Shown: positions 1-5,856 of the stretch, piece after piece
Numbering within the stretch: position 1 is the first letter of the stretch
Layout of the letters: each line of letters begins with the position of its first letter
From: Candidatus Zambryskibacteria bacterium RIFCSPHIGHO2_01_FULL_46_25
Lineage (GTDB): Bacteria; Patescibacteriota; Minisyncoccia; Phycocordibacterales; Zambryskibacteraceae
DNA length: 34,088 nucleotides
Direction: 5' to 3'
Assembly (NCBI GenBank): GCA_001825155.1
Contig: MHVH01000005.1
Coordinates: 134,413 to 168,500, forward strand
The notes under the pieces: model-generated
What the model was told of the DNA's origin: nothing
Database searches by the model: none
What the model saw: only the letters and a program-made list of their open reading frames with translations
Position numbers and translations under genes: made by a program

Positions 1-386
1 AAAATACCATAATTATTATGGAATTCTGGGTTATGTGGGAAGCGTCTTAGATATTTTCTGAGACAGTCTTTATTGTAATCGGATGTATTCTCAAAATAAT
101 TCCAAATGATTTCCGAATGAAAAAAGGCGGCGATTTCTGATTCAGCATCCTCCTTTAGAAAACGGTTTACTATTACTAAGTAGGGACCCGCATCTTTTTC
201 TAAAAAGACACGCGCAAATAGGTAGACGGCTTTTCTCCAGTTGTCAGGCCAAGTACTAGCAGAATATGTTTGGTCTGTCTTAGAACAAAGCGTAGTGAGA
301 TAGTTTGAAAAAGCAACTGATTCATCCGAGCCTTCTTTAATTGATTTTATTATTCGCTCTAATTCGGGAATATCAGAAGATATCAT
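1..386 (-). CDS. Partial hypothetical helical protein (3' end outside window)
   Basis: An open frame on the minus strand starts at ATG 386 and runs off the left edge, giving about 128 codons without a stop. The protein begins MISSDIPELERIIKSIKEG and is rich in predicted helices with aromatic residues spaced as in TPR-like repeats, but I recognise no family. Its start overlaps the stop of the 55-residue gene upstream (ATGA), so the two are probably translated together from one mRNA. The function is unknown. The call rests on the long open frame and the tight coupling. Confidence 0.6.
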   Translation of the reverse strand, partial: MISSDIPELERIIKSIKEGSDESVAFSNYLTTLCSKTDQTYSASTWPDNWRKAVYLFARVFLEKDAGPYLVIVNRFLKEDAESEIAAFFHSEIIWNYFENTSDYNKDCLRKYLRRFPHNPEFHNNYGI

Positions 387-550
387 TTTTTCGATTTACT
401 TGGTTTGCGGTCACGATTTGTATCTCCGTACCCAGCCTTAGGCACAAGTTCAACAACACACCGGTCTGGATTATTGCGTGCTTTCTCTACAGGAACAAAC
501 TCACCAGTACGGGCATCTCTGCCCAATTTAAAAGCTTTTGATTCACCCAT
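383..550 (-). CDS. Small hypothetical basic protein, 55 aa
   Basis: The minus-strand ATG at 550 opens a 55-residue frame starting MGESKAFKLGRDARTGEF and ending in a basic tail (RKPSKSKK). The TGA stop overlaps the ATG of the next gene by ATGA. The segment GRDARTGEFVPVEKARNNPD has the look of small conserved proteins in which a beta-hairpin reads 'GRDAxTGxFV', but I cannot name a function. A likely promoter (TATAAT at 582-587) and a 13-bp palindrome (565-577) lie upstream. The overlap and the sensible composition support a real gene. Confidence 0.6.
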   Translation of the reverse strand: MGESKAFKLGRDARTGEFVPVEKARNNPDRCVVELVPKAGYGDTNRDRKPSKSKK

Positions 551-564
551 AAAACTAAGTGGTT

Positions 565-587
565 ATATTAGTAATATCTTTATTATA
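565..587 (-). promoter_or_regulatory. Promoter -10 and palindrome upstream of the 55-aa gene
   Basis: On the minus strand TATAAT occupies 587-582. The 13-bp palindrome ATATTA-G-TAATAT (565-577) lies just downstream, between the presumed start of transcription and ATG 550. This arrangement would suit a repressor site. No -35 was assigned. Confidence 0.35.
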
Positions 588-752
588 ATACTTTTCGACT
601 AAAAATTCGATTCAGTCTCGGAAAGGCTCATCGACACCTATTGTTTTAAGGATAAACCTGTTTCATTAAGTATCGGCACCTTAAACTTATCTGAATTCAT
701 CCCTTATGATGTCCTCTATAAAGCACCCAAAAATGGGTCAATTTCACAAATG

Positions 753-823
753 CTGCGGGGGAAGGAGTCGGACCTTCATTAGAAGCTTCAAAGGCTCCTG
801 TCCTGCCGTTAGACGACCCCGCA
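753..823 (-). tRNA. tRNA-Gln (TTG)
   Basis: The minus strand folds as a complete cloverleaf. The acceptor stem is TGCGGGG with CCCCGCA, the D-arm runs GTCT to GGAC, the anticodon stem GGAGC/GCTTC encloses loop CTTTGAA (anticodon TTG), and the T-arm is GAAGG/CCTTC with loop TCCGACT. The U1-A72 pair and G73 discriminator are typical of tRNA-Gln. Position 55 is C instead of the usual T. CCA is not encoded. A weak hairpin without a T-tract (ACCCA-AAAA-TGGGT, 725-738) follows. The hicBA cassette lies upstream on the same strand. Confidence 0.92.
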
Positions 824-851
824 ATTTTAAAACGATCCCGCAATTCGACCT

Positions 852-897
852 AAATTTAGCAAAAAAATCAAGATTTATCCAGAAAACGAAAAGCGTG
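852..897. repeat. Direct repeat copy 1 beside hicBA
   Basis: About 46 bp starting AAATTTAGC are repeated at 1380-1427. The first 35 bases are identical and the rest differs only by single-base indels. This copy ends just before the hicA stop at 901. The two copies enclose the toxin-antitoxin cassette. Confidence 0.85.
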
Positions 898-900
898 CTC

Positions 901-1119
901 TTAAATTTCTTCCAGCATCTTTAAATATTCGGCAACAGAGATACCCAGAACTCGTAAATTATTTTTGATGATAAATACGGGAATTTTAGAGCTCTTGGGT
1001 AGAACAATTGGACGCAGGAGTCCAGTCCTTCCCCAAATCCTATGATCACCCTTTTCTCTAAGCAGAGTGCAACCGACGAATGTTAGGATTCCAGGAATTG
1101 ACTCCCCTTCTCCAACCAA
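901..1119 (-). CDS. hicA: HicA-like mRNA interferase toxin (start uncertain, short N-terminus)
   Basis: HicA toxins are small double-stranded-RNA-binding-like RNases that cleave mRNA and are blocked by HicB. The C-terminal 50 residues match: LLREKGDHRIW carries the catalytic-type His in its GDH context, followed by RPIVLPKSSKIPVFIIKNNL and a GISVAEYLKML tail. A TTG at 1119 gives 72 aa, the usual HicA size, and lies inside hicB. The segment between IPGI and LTFVGC looks about ten residues shorter than the normal first helix, so an internal deletion is possible. A longer ATG start at 1260 would lie almost wholly within hicB and is less likely. The toxin may be inactive. Confidence 0.7.
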   Translation of the reverse strand: MVGEGESIPGILTFVGCTLLREKGDHRIWGRTGLLRPIVLPKSSKIPVFIIKNNLRVLGISVAEYLKMLEEI

Positions 1120-1321
1120 GTTCCTTAAGAACTCTTTCAAGCGTACCCATGTTGTAGCACTCCTCAAAAAAAATCTGAACAGCTTCAGAGAAACGAGATT
1201 TAGCCTGCTCAAAAGTATCTCCAGCAGTAGAAAGATCAAGTGCCGGAGTATATGCCACAAATTTGTTTCCTTCCCGGAGAAAGGTTACCGGCAACGAGGC
1301 TTGAAAGTTGAGCTTTTTCAT
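1058..1321 (-). CDS. hicB: HicB-like antitoxin
   Basis: An 87-residue protein of the HicB family, the antitoxin that binds HicA and usually represses its own operon. The N-terminal half (LPVTFLREGNKFVAYTPALDLSTAGDTFEQAKSRF) is the typical partial RNase-H-like HicB fold. It is followed by GTLERVLKELGW, the usual linker. The C-terminus after GVNSW is short and no DNA-binding domain is visible. The gene order hicB-hicA, with a 62-base overlap, matches CPR cassettes. An extended -10 (TGG-TAAAGT) lies 6 nt before ATG, suggesting a leaderless mRNA. Direct repeats flank the pair. Confidence 0.82.
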   Translation of the reverse strand: MKKLNFQASLPVTFLREGNKFVAYTPALDLSTAGDTFEQAKSRFSEAVQIFFEECYNMGTLERVLKELGWRRGVNSWNPNIRRLHSA

Positions 1322-1336
1322 GGCTTTACTTTACCA
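1322..1336 (-). promoter_or_regulatory. Extended -10 of hicBA, 6 nt before ATG
   Basis: Minus strand TGG-TAAAGT-AAAGCC-ATG. With a 6-nt gap the A of ATG falls at the expected transcription start, so hicB is predicted to be leaderless. Confidence 0.55.
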
Positions 1337-1379
1337 AAATGACGGGCTAAGAGCAAGGGTCTTATCGGGTGTATAGTCA

Positions 1380-1427
1380 AAATTTAGCAAAAAAATCAAG
1401 ATTTATCCAGAAAAACGAAAAGGCGTC
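1380..1427. repeat. Direct repeat copy 2 beside hicBA
   Basis: Second copy of the repeat at 852-897, in the same orientation and about 60 bp upstream of the hicB start. The two copies are 528 bp apart. Confidence 0.85.
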
Positions 1428-1431
1428 GCGG

Positions 1432-1460
1432 TGGTGTTCTTGAGGACTTAAGCATAAAGA
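1432..1460. repeat. Divergent copy (a) of a repeat with an inverted-repeat core
   Basis: TGGTGTTCTTGAG-GA-CTTAAGCATAA resembles the two identical copies at 1745 and 2165 (inverted-repeat core TTCTYAAG-AA-CTTGAGAA) with several substitutions. It lies just after the 3' end of the winged-helix gene. Confidence 0.6.
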
Positions 1461-1471
1461 TTGGAGGGAAT

Positions 1472-1738
1472 TTAGATAGTTTTCAGGAAATTTAGAGCGG
1501 CCTTCCCTTCTTTTGTCAGAGCATGGCGCACGCTGTTGTTGTCGTTCCTCTTCATAATCATTCCGGCAATAGCGAGCCTCCTCACATGTTCGGCGCCAGT
1601 TTTATAATTAATTTTAAGCTTATCGCAAATCTCGGCAACGGATAATTCCGTCTGTTTGGACAATAATTCCATAATTTCAATTCTTCTGTGATTCGAAAAA
1701 CCTCTTACCAGCCGCTCCAACTGCCTTGTCGTTTTCAT
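1472..1738 (-). CDS. Winged-helix (ArsR/MarR-like) transcription regulator
   Basis: An 88-residue protein that is essentially one winged-helix domain. NHRRIEIMELLSKQTELSVAEICDKL forms helices 1-2, INYKTGAEHVRRLAIAGMI the recognition helix, and MKRNDNNSVRHALTKEGKAALNFL the wing and last helix. It lacks the Cys or His metal ligands of metal-sensing ArsR proteins. A copy of the 28-bp repeat with an 18-bp inverted-repeat core ends about 10 bp upstream of the ATG, and a diverged copy lies just past the stop. The gene may therefore regulate itself. No clear Shine-Dalgarno is present. The target genes are unknown. Confidence 0.75.
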   Translation of the reverse strand: MKTTRQLERLVRGFSNHRRIEIMELLSKQTELSVAEICDKLKINYKTGAEHVRRLAIAGMIMKRNDNNSVRHALTKEGKAALNFLKTI

Positions 1739-1744
1739 ATCTAT

Positions 1745-1772
1745 GCTGGTGTTCTTAAGAACTTGAGAATAG
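1745..1772. repeat. Repeat copy (b), possible operator upstream of the winged-helix gene
   Basis: A 28-bp sequence identical to copy (c) at the dnaX end. Its core is two 8-bp arms, TTCTTAAG and CTTGAGAA, around AA, and it also contains the 12-bp palindrome GTTCTTAAGAAC. It lies 7 bp upstream of the regulator ATG, where an autoregulatory operator would be expected. Confidence 0.6.
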
Positions 1773-1793
1773 ATTGTTTAGTTTTCACAGATT

Positions 1794-1886
1794 TTATAAT
1801 TCTGAATAGTAATCAAATACATTAAGAAGCACAACAACGGCAAATAATATGTAAACACAAAGTATAATACCTTTAATTTCCTTCAT
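1794..1886 (-). CDS. Small single-pass membrane peptide, 30 aa
   Basis: ATG at 1886 opens MKEIKGIILCVYILFAVVVL and ends after 30 residues. Residues 5-22 form one hydrophobic segment preceded by lysines, as in tiny membrane peptides. It starts 1 nt after the stop of an upstream start-less frame (1888-2106), which hints at coupling. Known single-helix peptides include type I toxins and small regulators, but nothing here proves either. Moderate to low confidence that it is expressed. Confidence 0.35.
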   Translation of the reverse strand: MKEIKGIILCVYILFAVVVLLNVFDYYSEL

Positions 1887-1887
1887 G

Positions 1888-2130
1888 TCAGTTGAGAAAT
1901 GACTTGCTTAACTTATAAAATTCTCCCGCTATCTGACTGCCACGCTCATTCGGTTGAGGATTAGGGCGAGGTTTTTTCTTACTGTCTTCAAGTGAATATA
2001 AGGTAGCTATTATTTCTGGCTTATTGCTTATATCAATAACTCTACTCCATCTGTCTATAAGAAAACGGATTCTGGCAGCCGCAAGAAAAATATTATGTTT
2101 TGGTTAATACGAGAATAATTTTCATGATAT
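1888..2130 (-). pseudogene. Possible decayed ORF with a frameshift
   Basis: Below a good -10 (TATAAT near 2140) an ATG at about 2126 opens only ten codons. A second frame, entered near 2106, is open for about 70 codons (AAARIRFLIDRWSRVIDISN ... GSQIAGEFYKLSKSFLN) but has no ATG, GTG or TTG start. The second frame's protein-like composition and the one-base offset suggest a gene broken by a frameshift. A programmed shift is also possible. I recognise no family. Confidence 0.3.
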
Positions 2131-2164
2131 GAATTATATCACATAGAAAAACTAGTTAAGAAGT

Positions 2165-2192
2165 TCTGGTGTTCTTAAGAACTTGAGAATAG
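2165..2192. repeat. Repeat copy (c) over the dnaX stop codon
   Basis: Identical over 28 bp to copy (b) at 1745. Here the repeat contains the dnaX stop codon and encodes its last residues (LFSSS), so the end of DnaX appears to have been set by the repeat. Confidence 0.8.
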
Positions 2193-3248
2193 AGATGGGG
2201 ACGCGGGTTTGATGGTCTCCGCGAGGGCAAGTTCCAAAGCCAATTCCGGAATACTGGTGCGGCCGGAGGATTCGTAAGCCTCGATGAACTTGAGGAGCGT
2301 CTCGGCGGTGAGATCGGGTCCGGCCTTCAGTGCTAAATCCTTGAGGAATTTGAAGTCGTCCTCGGCAATCTGACTTTCTATATAGCTATCCATGCCCGCT
2401 TTGAGACGCAGAAGAAAGAGGAAGCGCAAGCGCTCGAGGATGAGCTTGGCGAAGAGCTTCATCTCCGCATTCGCCGCAGTAGCACCTTGTATCGCCTTCA
2501 TCCCCTTCTCCAAGTTCTTCTCTACTATCGCCTCGAGAATGTCCCGTACAAGTTGAGCTTTAGGCGCGCCCGTTACCGTCTCCACTTCTGCCCGCGTTAT
2601 CTTCTTGTCTTTCGTAGAACTTAAAATTTTCTCCAATATGCCGTGCGCGTCGCGGAAGGAGCCGTCGCCCAAGAGTGCCACCAGTTCCGCCGCCGCCGGC
2701 TCGAGAGTCACGCCTTCCTTCTTCGCTATCGCGAGAGAAAAGTCACGGAGAGTCACCTGATTCGGCCGTTTGAAAGAAAATGTCTGGCAACGGGAAATGA
2801 CGGTCTCCGGCACTTTCTCCAACTCGGTCGTCGCAAGTATAAAAACTACATACGGAGGCGGCTCTTCAAGAGTTTTTAGAAGCGCGTTCCATGCTGATTT
2901 CGAGAGCATGTGAGCCTCATCGATGATGTAGACTTTAAATTTCGATTCATAAGGAAGAGTGAATGTGCTCTCGTTCAACTCCCGAATATTGTCCACGCCG
3001 GTCTGAGATGCCGCGTCCATCTCGACGAGGTCATTGGCGGAGGTGCCGATTTCCCTCGCGAGAATACGCGCCATCGAAGTCTTGCCGGTGCCGCGCGAGC
3101 CGGAGAAGATGTAGGCGTGGGAGATGTTGCCGAGCTTGACTGCTCCCTCAAGCACCTTGACCACGTGCTCTTGGCCGATGACGTCTTCGAATGCCTGTGG
3201 GCGATATTTCCTGTACAAAACTCCCTGAGACTTTTTCTCCTTGACCAT
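2175..3248 (-). CDS. dnaX: DNA polymerase III subunit gamma/tau, no zinc module
   Basis: The clamp-loader ATPase that opens the sliding clamp during replication. YRPQAFEDVIGQEHVVK is the family entry motif. Walker A is G50SRGTGKT57, Walker B IID110E111AH, and sensor 1/arginine-finger motif I151SRC. The collar domain follows to about residue 340. The loop between ARILA and DAAS carries only REIGTSANDLVEM: the four-Cys zinc module of E. coli and Bacillus DnaX is absent. There is also no long tau tail, so at 357 aa it is gamma-like. The last residues come from repeat copy (c). TATACT lies 6 nt before the ATG, implying a leaderless mRNA. Confidence 0.96.
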   Translation of the reverse strand: MVKEKKSQGVLYRKYRPQAFEDVIGQEHVVKVLEGAVKLGNISHAYIFSGSRGTGKTSMARILAREIGTSANDLVEMDAASQTGVDNIRELNESTFTLPYESKFKVYIIDEAHMLSKSAWNALLKTLEEPPPYVVFILATTELEKVPETVISRCQTFSFKRPNQVTLRDFSLAIAKKEGVTLEPAAAELVALLGDGSFRDAHGILEKILSSTKDKKITRAEVETVTGAPKAQLVRDILEAIVEKNLEKGMKAIQGATAANAEMKLFAKLILERLRFLFLLRLKAGMDSYIESQIAEDDFKFLKDLALKAGPDLTAETLLKFIEAYESSGRTSIPELALELALAETIKPASPSLFSSS

Positions 3249-3260
3249 AGAAACAGTATA
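3249..3260 (-). promoter_or_regulatory. dnaX -10, 6 nt before ATG
   Basis: Minus strand TATACT (3260-3255), then GTTTCT, then ATG 3248. There is no room for a ribosome binding site, so a leaderless mRNA is predicted. Confidence 0.55.
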
Positions 3261-3267
3261 ACGAAAT

Positions 3268-3297
3268 TACCGCCAGCACGCATGCGCGCTGGCGGTA
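3268..3297. terminator. Perfect 10-bp hairpin between the lipoprotein gene and dnaX
   Basis: TACCGCCAGC and GCTGGCGGTA enclose a 10-base loop. It follows the stop of the 491-aa gene (minus strand) and precedes the dnaX promoter, so it may end the lipoprotein transcript. There is no strong T-tract, so it could also be a dispersed palindrome. Confidence 0.4.
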
Positions 3298-3323
3298 TGT
3301 TGTCCCCGGCCGGAGCCGGAGAG

Positions 3324-4799
3324 TTAACGAATGATGACCTGGCTCACATAGCCCAGATCGTGGTACCTCGGCAGCGACATGTCTTCGGCAAGAAGACCCG
3401 CGCTAGGCGGATTGGTAACCGTCCAGGTGTGAGATACGGACCCACCTGAGACGATGCGCCACTTGCCGTCGGTGCCGATGGTAATCACCTGGGCGGTGAT
3501 GTCAGCCGTGCCGGGGTAAACTCCGGTAATCACGGCGTTCTTGCCCGCGTAGTACCAGGTGCAGTTATTTCCCGATGCGTCGCAGATCTGGTAGACAGCA
3601 TCTGCGCCGAGAACCTTCAGCACCGAGGGCTTGTTGGTGCCCCAGATGACCTGGCAATTCGACGGCCAGGGGCTGATCGGGTTGAGCGACACCGTCGTGT
3701 TTCGGTTGACGTACGCCGTTCCGCCGGGCGGAGAGTAATTGATCCCCGTCGTTGGACAAGCCGGCTGCGATACGCACGCATCGAACTGGAGAGTAACCGT
3801 CTTGGTCTCCCCACCGCTCGTCACCGTCACCGAGGCAACACCGGCGGTATTGCCGGGCGAAACAGAGACCTGCTGGTTCTGCCCGGCAGGCAAGCTCGAC
3901 ACGGAGAGCGTCGCGTAGGTCGTGTTGACCGAGAGCGACACCGACTGGTTTGAGCTGACCGCGAAGGTTCGCGAACCTGTGGCCGTGCATCCCGCTCCAC
4001 CCAGTTGGAACTGGAGGAAGTTGGGGCTTACGGAGAGAGCAGGTGGTACCTGTGTCACCGTGAGCGTAGCGTTCCTGGTGACAGTCGCGCCGGCGTTGTT
4101 GGCGCAGACGATTGTGTACGACGTTATTGCCGCCGGACTGACCGACTGACTCCCGGTAAGCGGTTTGCTCCCGGTGAAGTCGGTTGCTCCCGATGCCACG
4201 ACACTCGTCGTGCCACCGGAATGACTCCAAACCAGCGTCGCATGCTGACCAACCTGAATGCTCGTCGGACTGACCGAGAGCGAACAGTTGGGAGCTGGTA
4301 TCGGTATCGGTGTTGGTGTGGGTGTCGGTCCTGGCGGAGTTGGCCCAGGTCCAGGAGGCGTCGGTCCAGGTGTTGGTCCGGGTGTCGGACCTCCGCCACA
4401 GTTCCCAATCGCCGTTACTGTAACTGAACCGGTCACATCCGCATTCTGCGTGGCCGCGGCAGTCACGATGTAGGTACCGACCGTATTAATCTCGAGCGTC
4501 GCCGCCGAGCCGGAGGACTTGAATTCTCCTCCTCCAACTTTCTCCCACGTCACCGTCTGGGTGACGCCCGCTCCGTACACGGTCGCCGTGAAAGCGATTG
4601 TGGCGGGACAGGCGTTGAGCGTGACCGTGAGAGCCGGCGTGGACACCGAGACCGCATCCACCTTGATTGTTGGCGGGCTTGGGGTCGGAGCTGTTGGCGA
4701 GGTGATGTTGTTGATCACGGTCGTCTTCTGCTTGTTGCAGGCCGACGACAATGACACGAGAACGAGACACACTGCGAAAACCTTCACAAATCGAGTCAT
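3324..4799 (-). CDS. Secreted lipoprotein with Ig-like repeats and Pro-rich linker
   Basis: A 491-residue exported protein. Residues 1-20 form a signal peptide ending SLSSA-C21, an imperfect lipobox (Ser at -3), so it is probably lipid-anchored. Then come a beta-rich segment (about 40-135), a Pro/Gly/Thr linker (PTPGPTPGPTPPGPGP, about 137-165), an Ig-like domain starting NCSLSVSPTSIQVGQHATLV (about 170-250), a second beta domain (about 255-335) and a C-terminal domain with YYAGKNAVITGVYPGTADIT, like bacterial Ig-like group 2 folds. The gene is clearly more GC-rich than its neighbours, with G/C at most third positions, suggesting transfer. GGGGTGAGG just before ATG may serve as a Shine-Dalgarno. 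Surface adhesion is likely but unproven. Confidence 0.75.
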   Translation of the reverse strand: MTRFVKVFAVCLVLVSLSSACNKQKTTVINNITSPTAPTPSPPTIKVDAVSVSTPALTVTLNACPATIAFTATVYGAGVTQTVTWEKVGGGEFKSSGSAATLEINTVGTYIVTAAATQNADVTGSVTVTAIGNCGGGPTPGPTPGPTPPGPGPTPPGPTPTPTPIPIPAPNCSLSVSPTSIQVGQHATLVWSHSGGTTSVVASGATDFTGSKPLTGSQSVSPAAITSYTIVCANNAGATVTRNATLTVTQVPPALSVSPNFLQFQLGGAGCTATGSRTFAVSSNQSVSLSVNTTYATLSVSSLPAGQNQQVSVSPGNTAGVASVTVTSGGETKTVTLQFDACVSQPACPTTGINYSPPGGTAYVNRNTTVSLNPISPWPSNCQVIWGTNKPSVLKVLGADAVYQICDASGNNCTWYYAGKNAVITGVYPGTADITAQVITIGTDGKWRIVSGGSVSHTWTVTNPPSAGLLAEDMSLPRYHDLGYVSQVIIR

Positions 4800-4875
4800 A
4801 CCTCACCCCAATCTAACGAGTAAGAACAATTTTAGCCTAATCTAGGCCTTTCCTACCATAAAATGACGTTGTCTG

Positions 4876-5856
4876 TCAATTATACTTACAGAGAATCTCC
4901 ACCGCTTCTGTCGCACTCTCTGTCTCCATCAATTTACCCCTCAAATCTGCCGCCCCGTCAAATCCGCTTATGTACGCTTTGAAATGCTTTTTCATAATCG
5001 AAAAGTTTTTCACCCCGCCCAGAAGTTCATCGAAAAGCTTGATGTGCTCAACGAGAACAGCCAGCCGCTCCTCAATGCCAGGCCTTAAATCCTCATTCTC
5101 AAGGCCGGACCTTTTCCCGCGGCTAAACAACCACGGGTTGCCGAATATCGCCCGCCCGAGCATTACTCCGTCGCAGCCGGTCTCTTCCACTTTCTTTTTC
5201 GCATCATCAATATCTTTCACATCGCCGTTACCCAAAATCAGTGTGGGACACTGATTTTGATTTCTGATTTCAACCGCCCTTTTCACGAATTCCCAACGCG
5301 CGGGCACCTTGGACATCTCTTTCCTCGTCCGCGCGTGGATTGTTACGACAGCTGGATTTTCTTTGAGAATTTCCAGTAGCCAAGTTTCAAGTTCCGGCGA
5401 ATTCCATCCTATTCGCGTTTTTATAGAAATTGGGAGACTAGGAGCCCCTTCTTTTGCCGCTCTGATAAGTTCTCGGGCAAGCTTAGGATTCTTCATCAGA
5501 GCCGCACCGGCACCCTGCTTCTCGACACCCTTGTCCGGACAGCCCATGTTTATATCCACACCATCGAAACCGAGACTGGCTGCCAGTTGCGCAGCCAGTC
5601 TCATGTGCTCTGGACTGGAAGTGAAGAATTGCGCCACTATCGGTCTTTCGCTCTCCGAATACTTGAGGTCAAGCAATAATTTCCGCTTCCCTTCTTCCGG
5701 CGCCAAGGCAAGACCATCCGCTGAAACGAATTCCGTCCACATCACATCCGGTTTGCCATACTTGGCGATAATATGCCGAAAGGCCGCATCGGTAACATCC
5801 GCCATGGGCGCCAGTGCAAAAATAGGTTTATTTAGTTGTTGCCAAAAAGTTTCCAA
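4876..5856 (-). CDS. dus: tRNA-dihydrouridine synthase
   Basis: An FMN enzyme that reduces specific uridines in tRNA. The TIM barrel shows the family motifs in order: APMADVTD (16-23), MGCP with catalytic C106, KTRIG (146-150), HARTR (174-178), GNGD (209-212) for phosphate binding and LGR (233-235). Length (326 aa) is normal. The C-terminal helical domain is short. The ATG lies inside the end of ftsQ, overlapping by 25 bases, so it is the second gene of an ftsQ-dus operon. Two perfect inverted repeats lie inside the gene (residues about 85-95 and 200-208). I cannot tell which Dus subgroup this is. Confidence 0.93.
   Translation of the reverse strand: METFWQQLNKPIFALAPMADVTDAAFRHIIAKYGKPDVMWTEFVSADGLALAPEEGKRKLLLDLKYSESERPIVAQFFTSSPEHMRLAAQLAASLGFDGVDINMGCPDKGVEKQGAGAALMKNPKLARELIRAAKEGAPSLPISIKTRIGWNSPELETWLLEILKENPAVVTIHARTRKEMSKVPARWEFVKRAVEIRNQNQCPTLILGNGDVKDIDDAKKKVEETGCDGVMLGRAIFGNPWLFSRGKRSGLENEDLRPGIEERLAVLVEHIKLFDELLGGVKNFSIMKKHFKAYISGFDGAADLRGKLMETESATEAVEILCKYN
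5234..5258. repeat. Perfect palindrome inside dus (11+3+11)
   Basis: AAAATCAGTGT-GGG-ACACTGATTTT, read through in frame as part of residues 200-208 of Dus, in a surface-like segment just before the conserved GNGD. Confidence 0.85.
5572..5602. repeat. Perfect inverted repeat inside dus (12+7+12)
   Basis: GAGACTGGCTGC and GCAGCCAGTCTC enclose a 7-base loop. It encodes part of the helix MRLAAQLAASL. Confidence 0.85.

Noticed and set aside
753-823. tRNA-Gln as an integration site for the hicBA cassette
   Set aside because: The repeats lie on the 5' side of the tRNA and do not copy its 3' end, unlike integrase sites; no integrase is present.
901-1260. 119-aa frame starting at ATG 1260 as the hicA start
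   Set aside because: It would place more than half the protein inside hicB and yield a hydrophobic N-terminus unlike HicA.
852-2192. CRISPR array from repeats at 852, 1380, 1432, 1745 and 2165
   Set aside because: Two unrelated repeat types with uneven spacing and genes between them; no array.
4005-4427. Long frames on both strands within the lipoprotein gene
   Set aside because: High GC and repeats keep other frames open; only the 491-aa frame has a signal peptide and domain structure.
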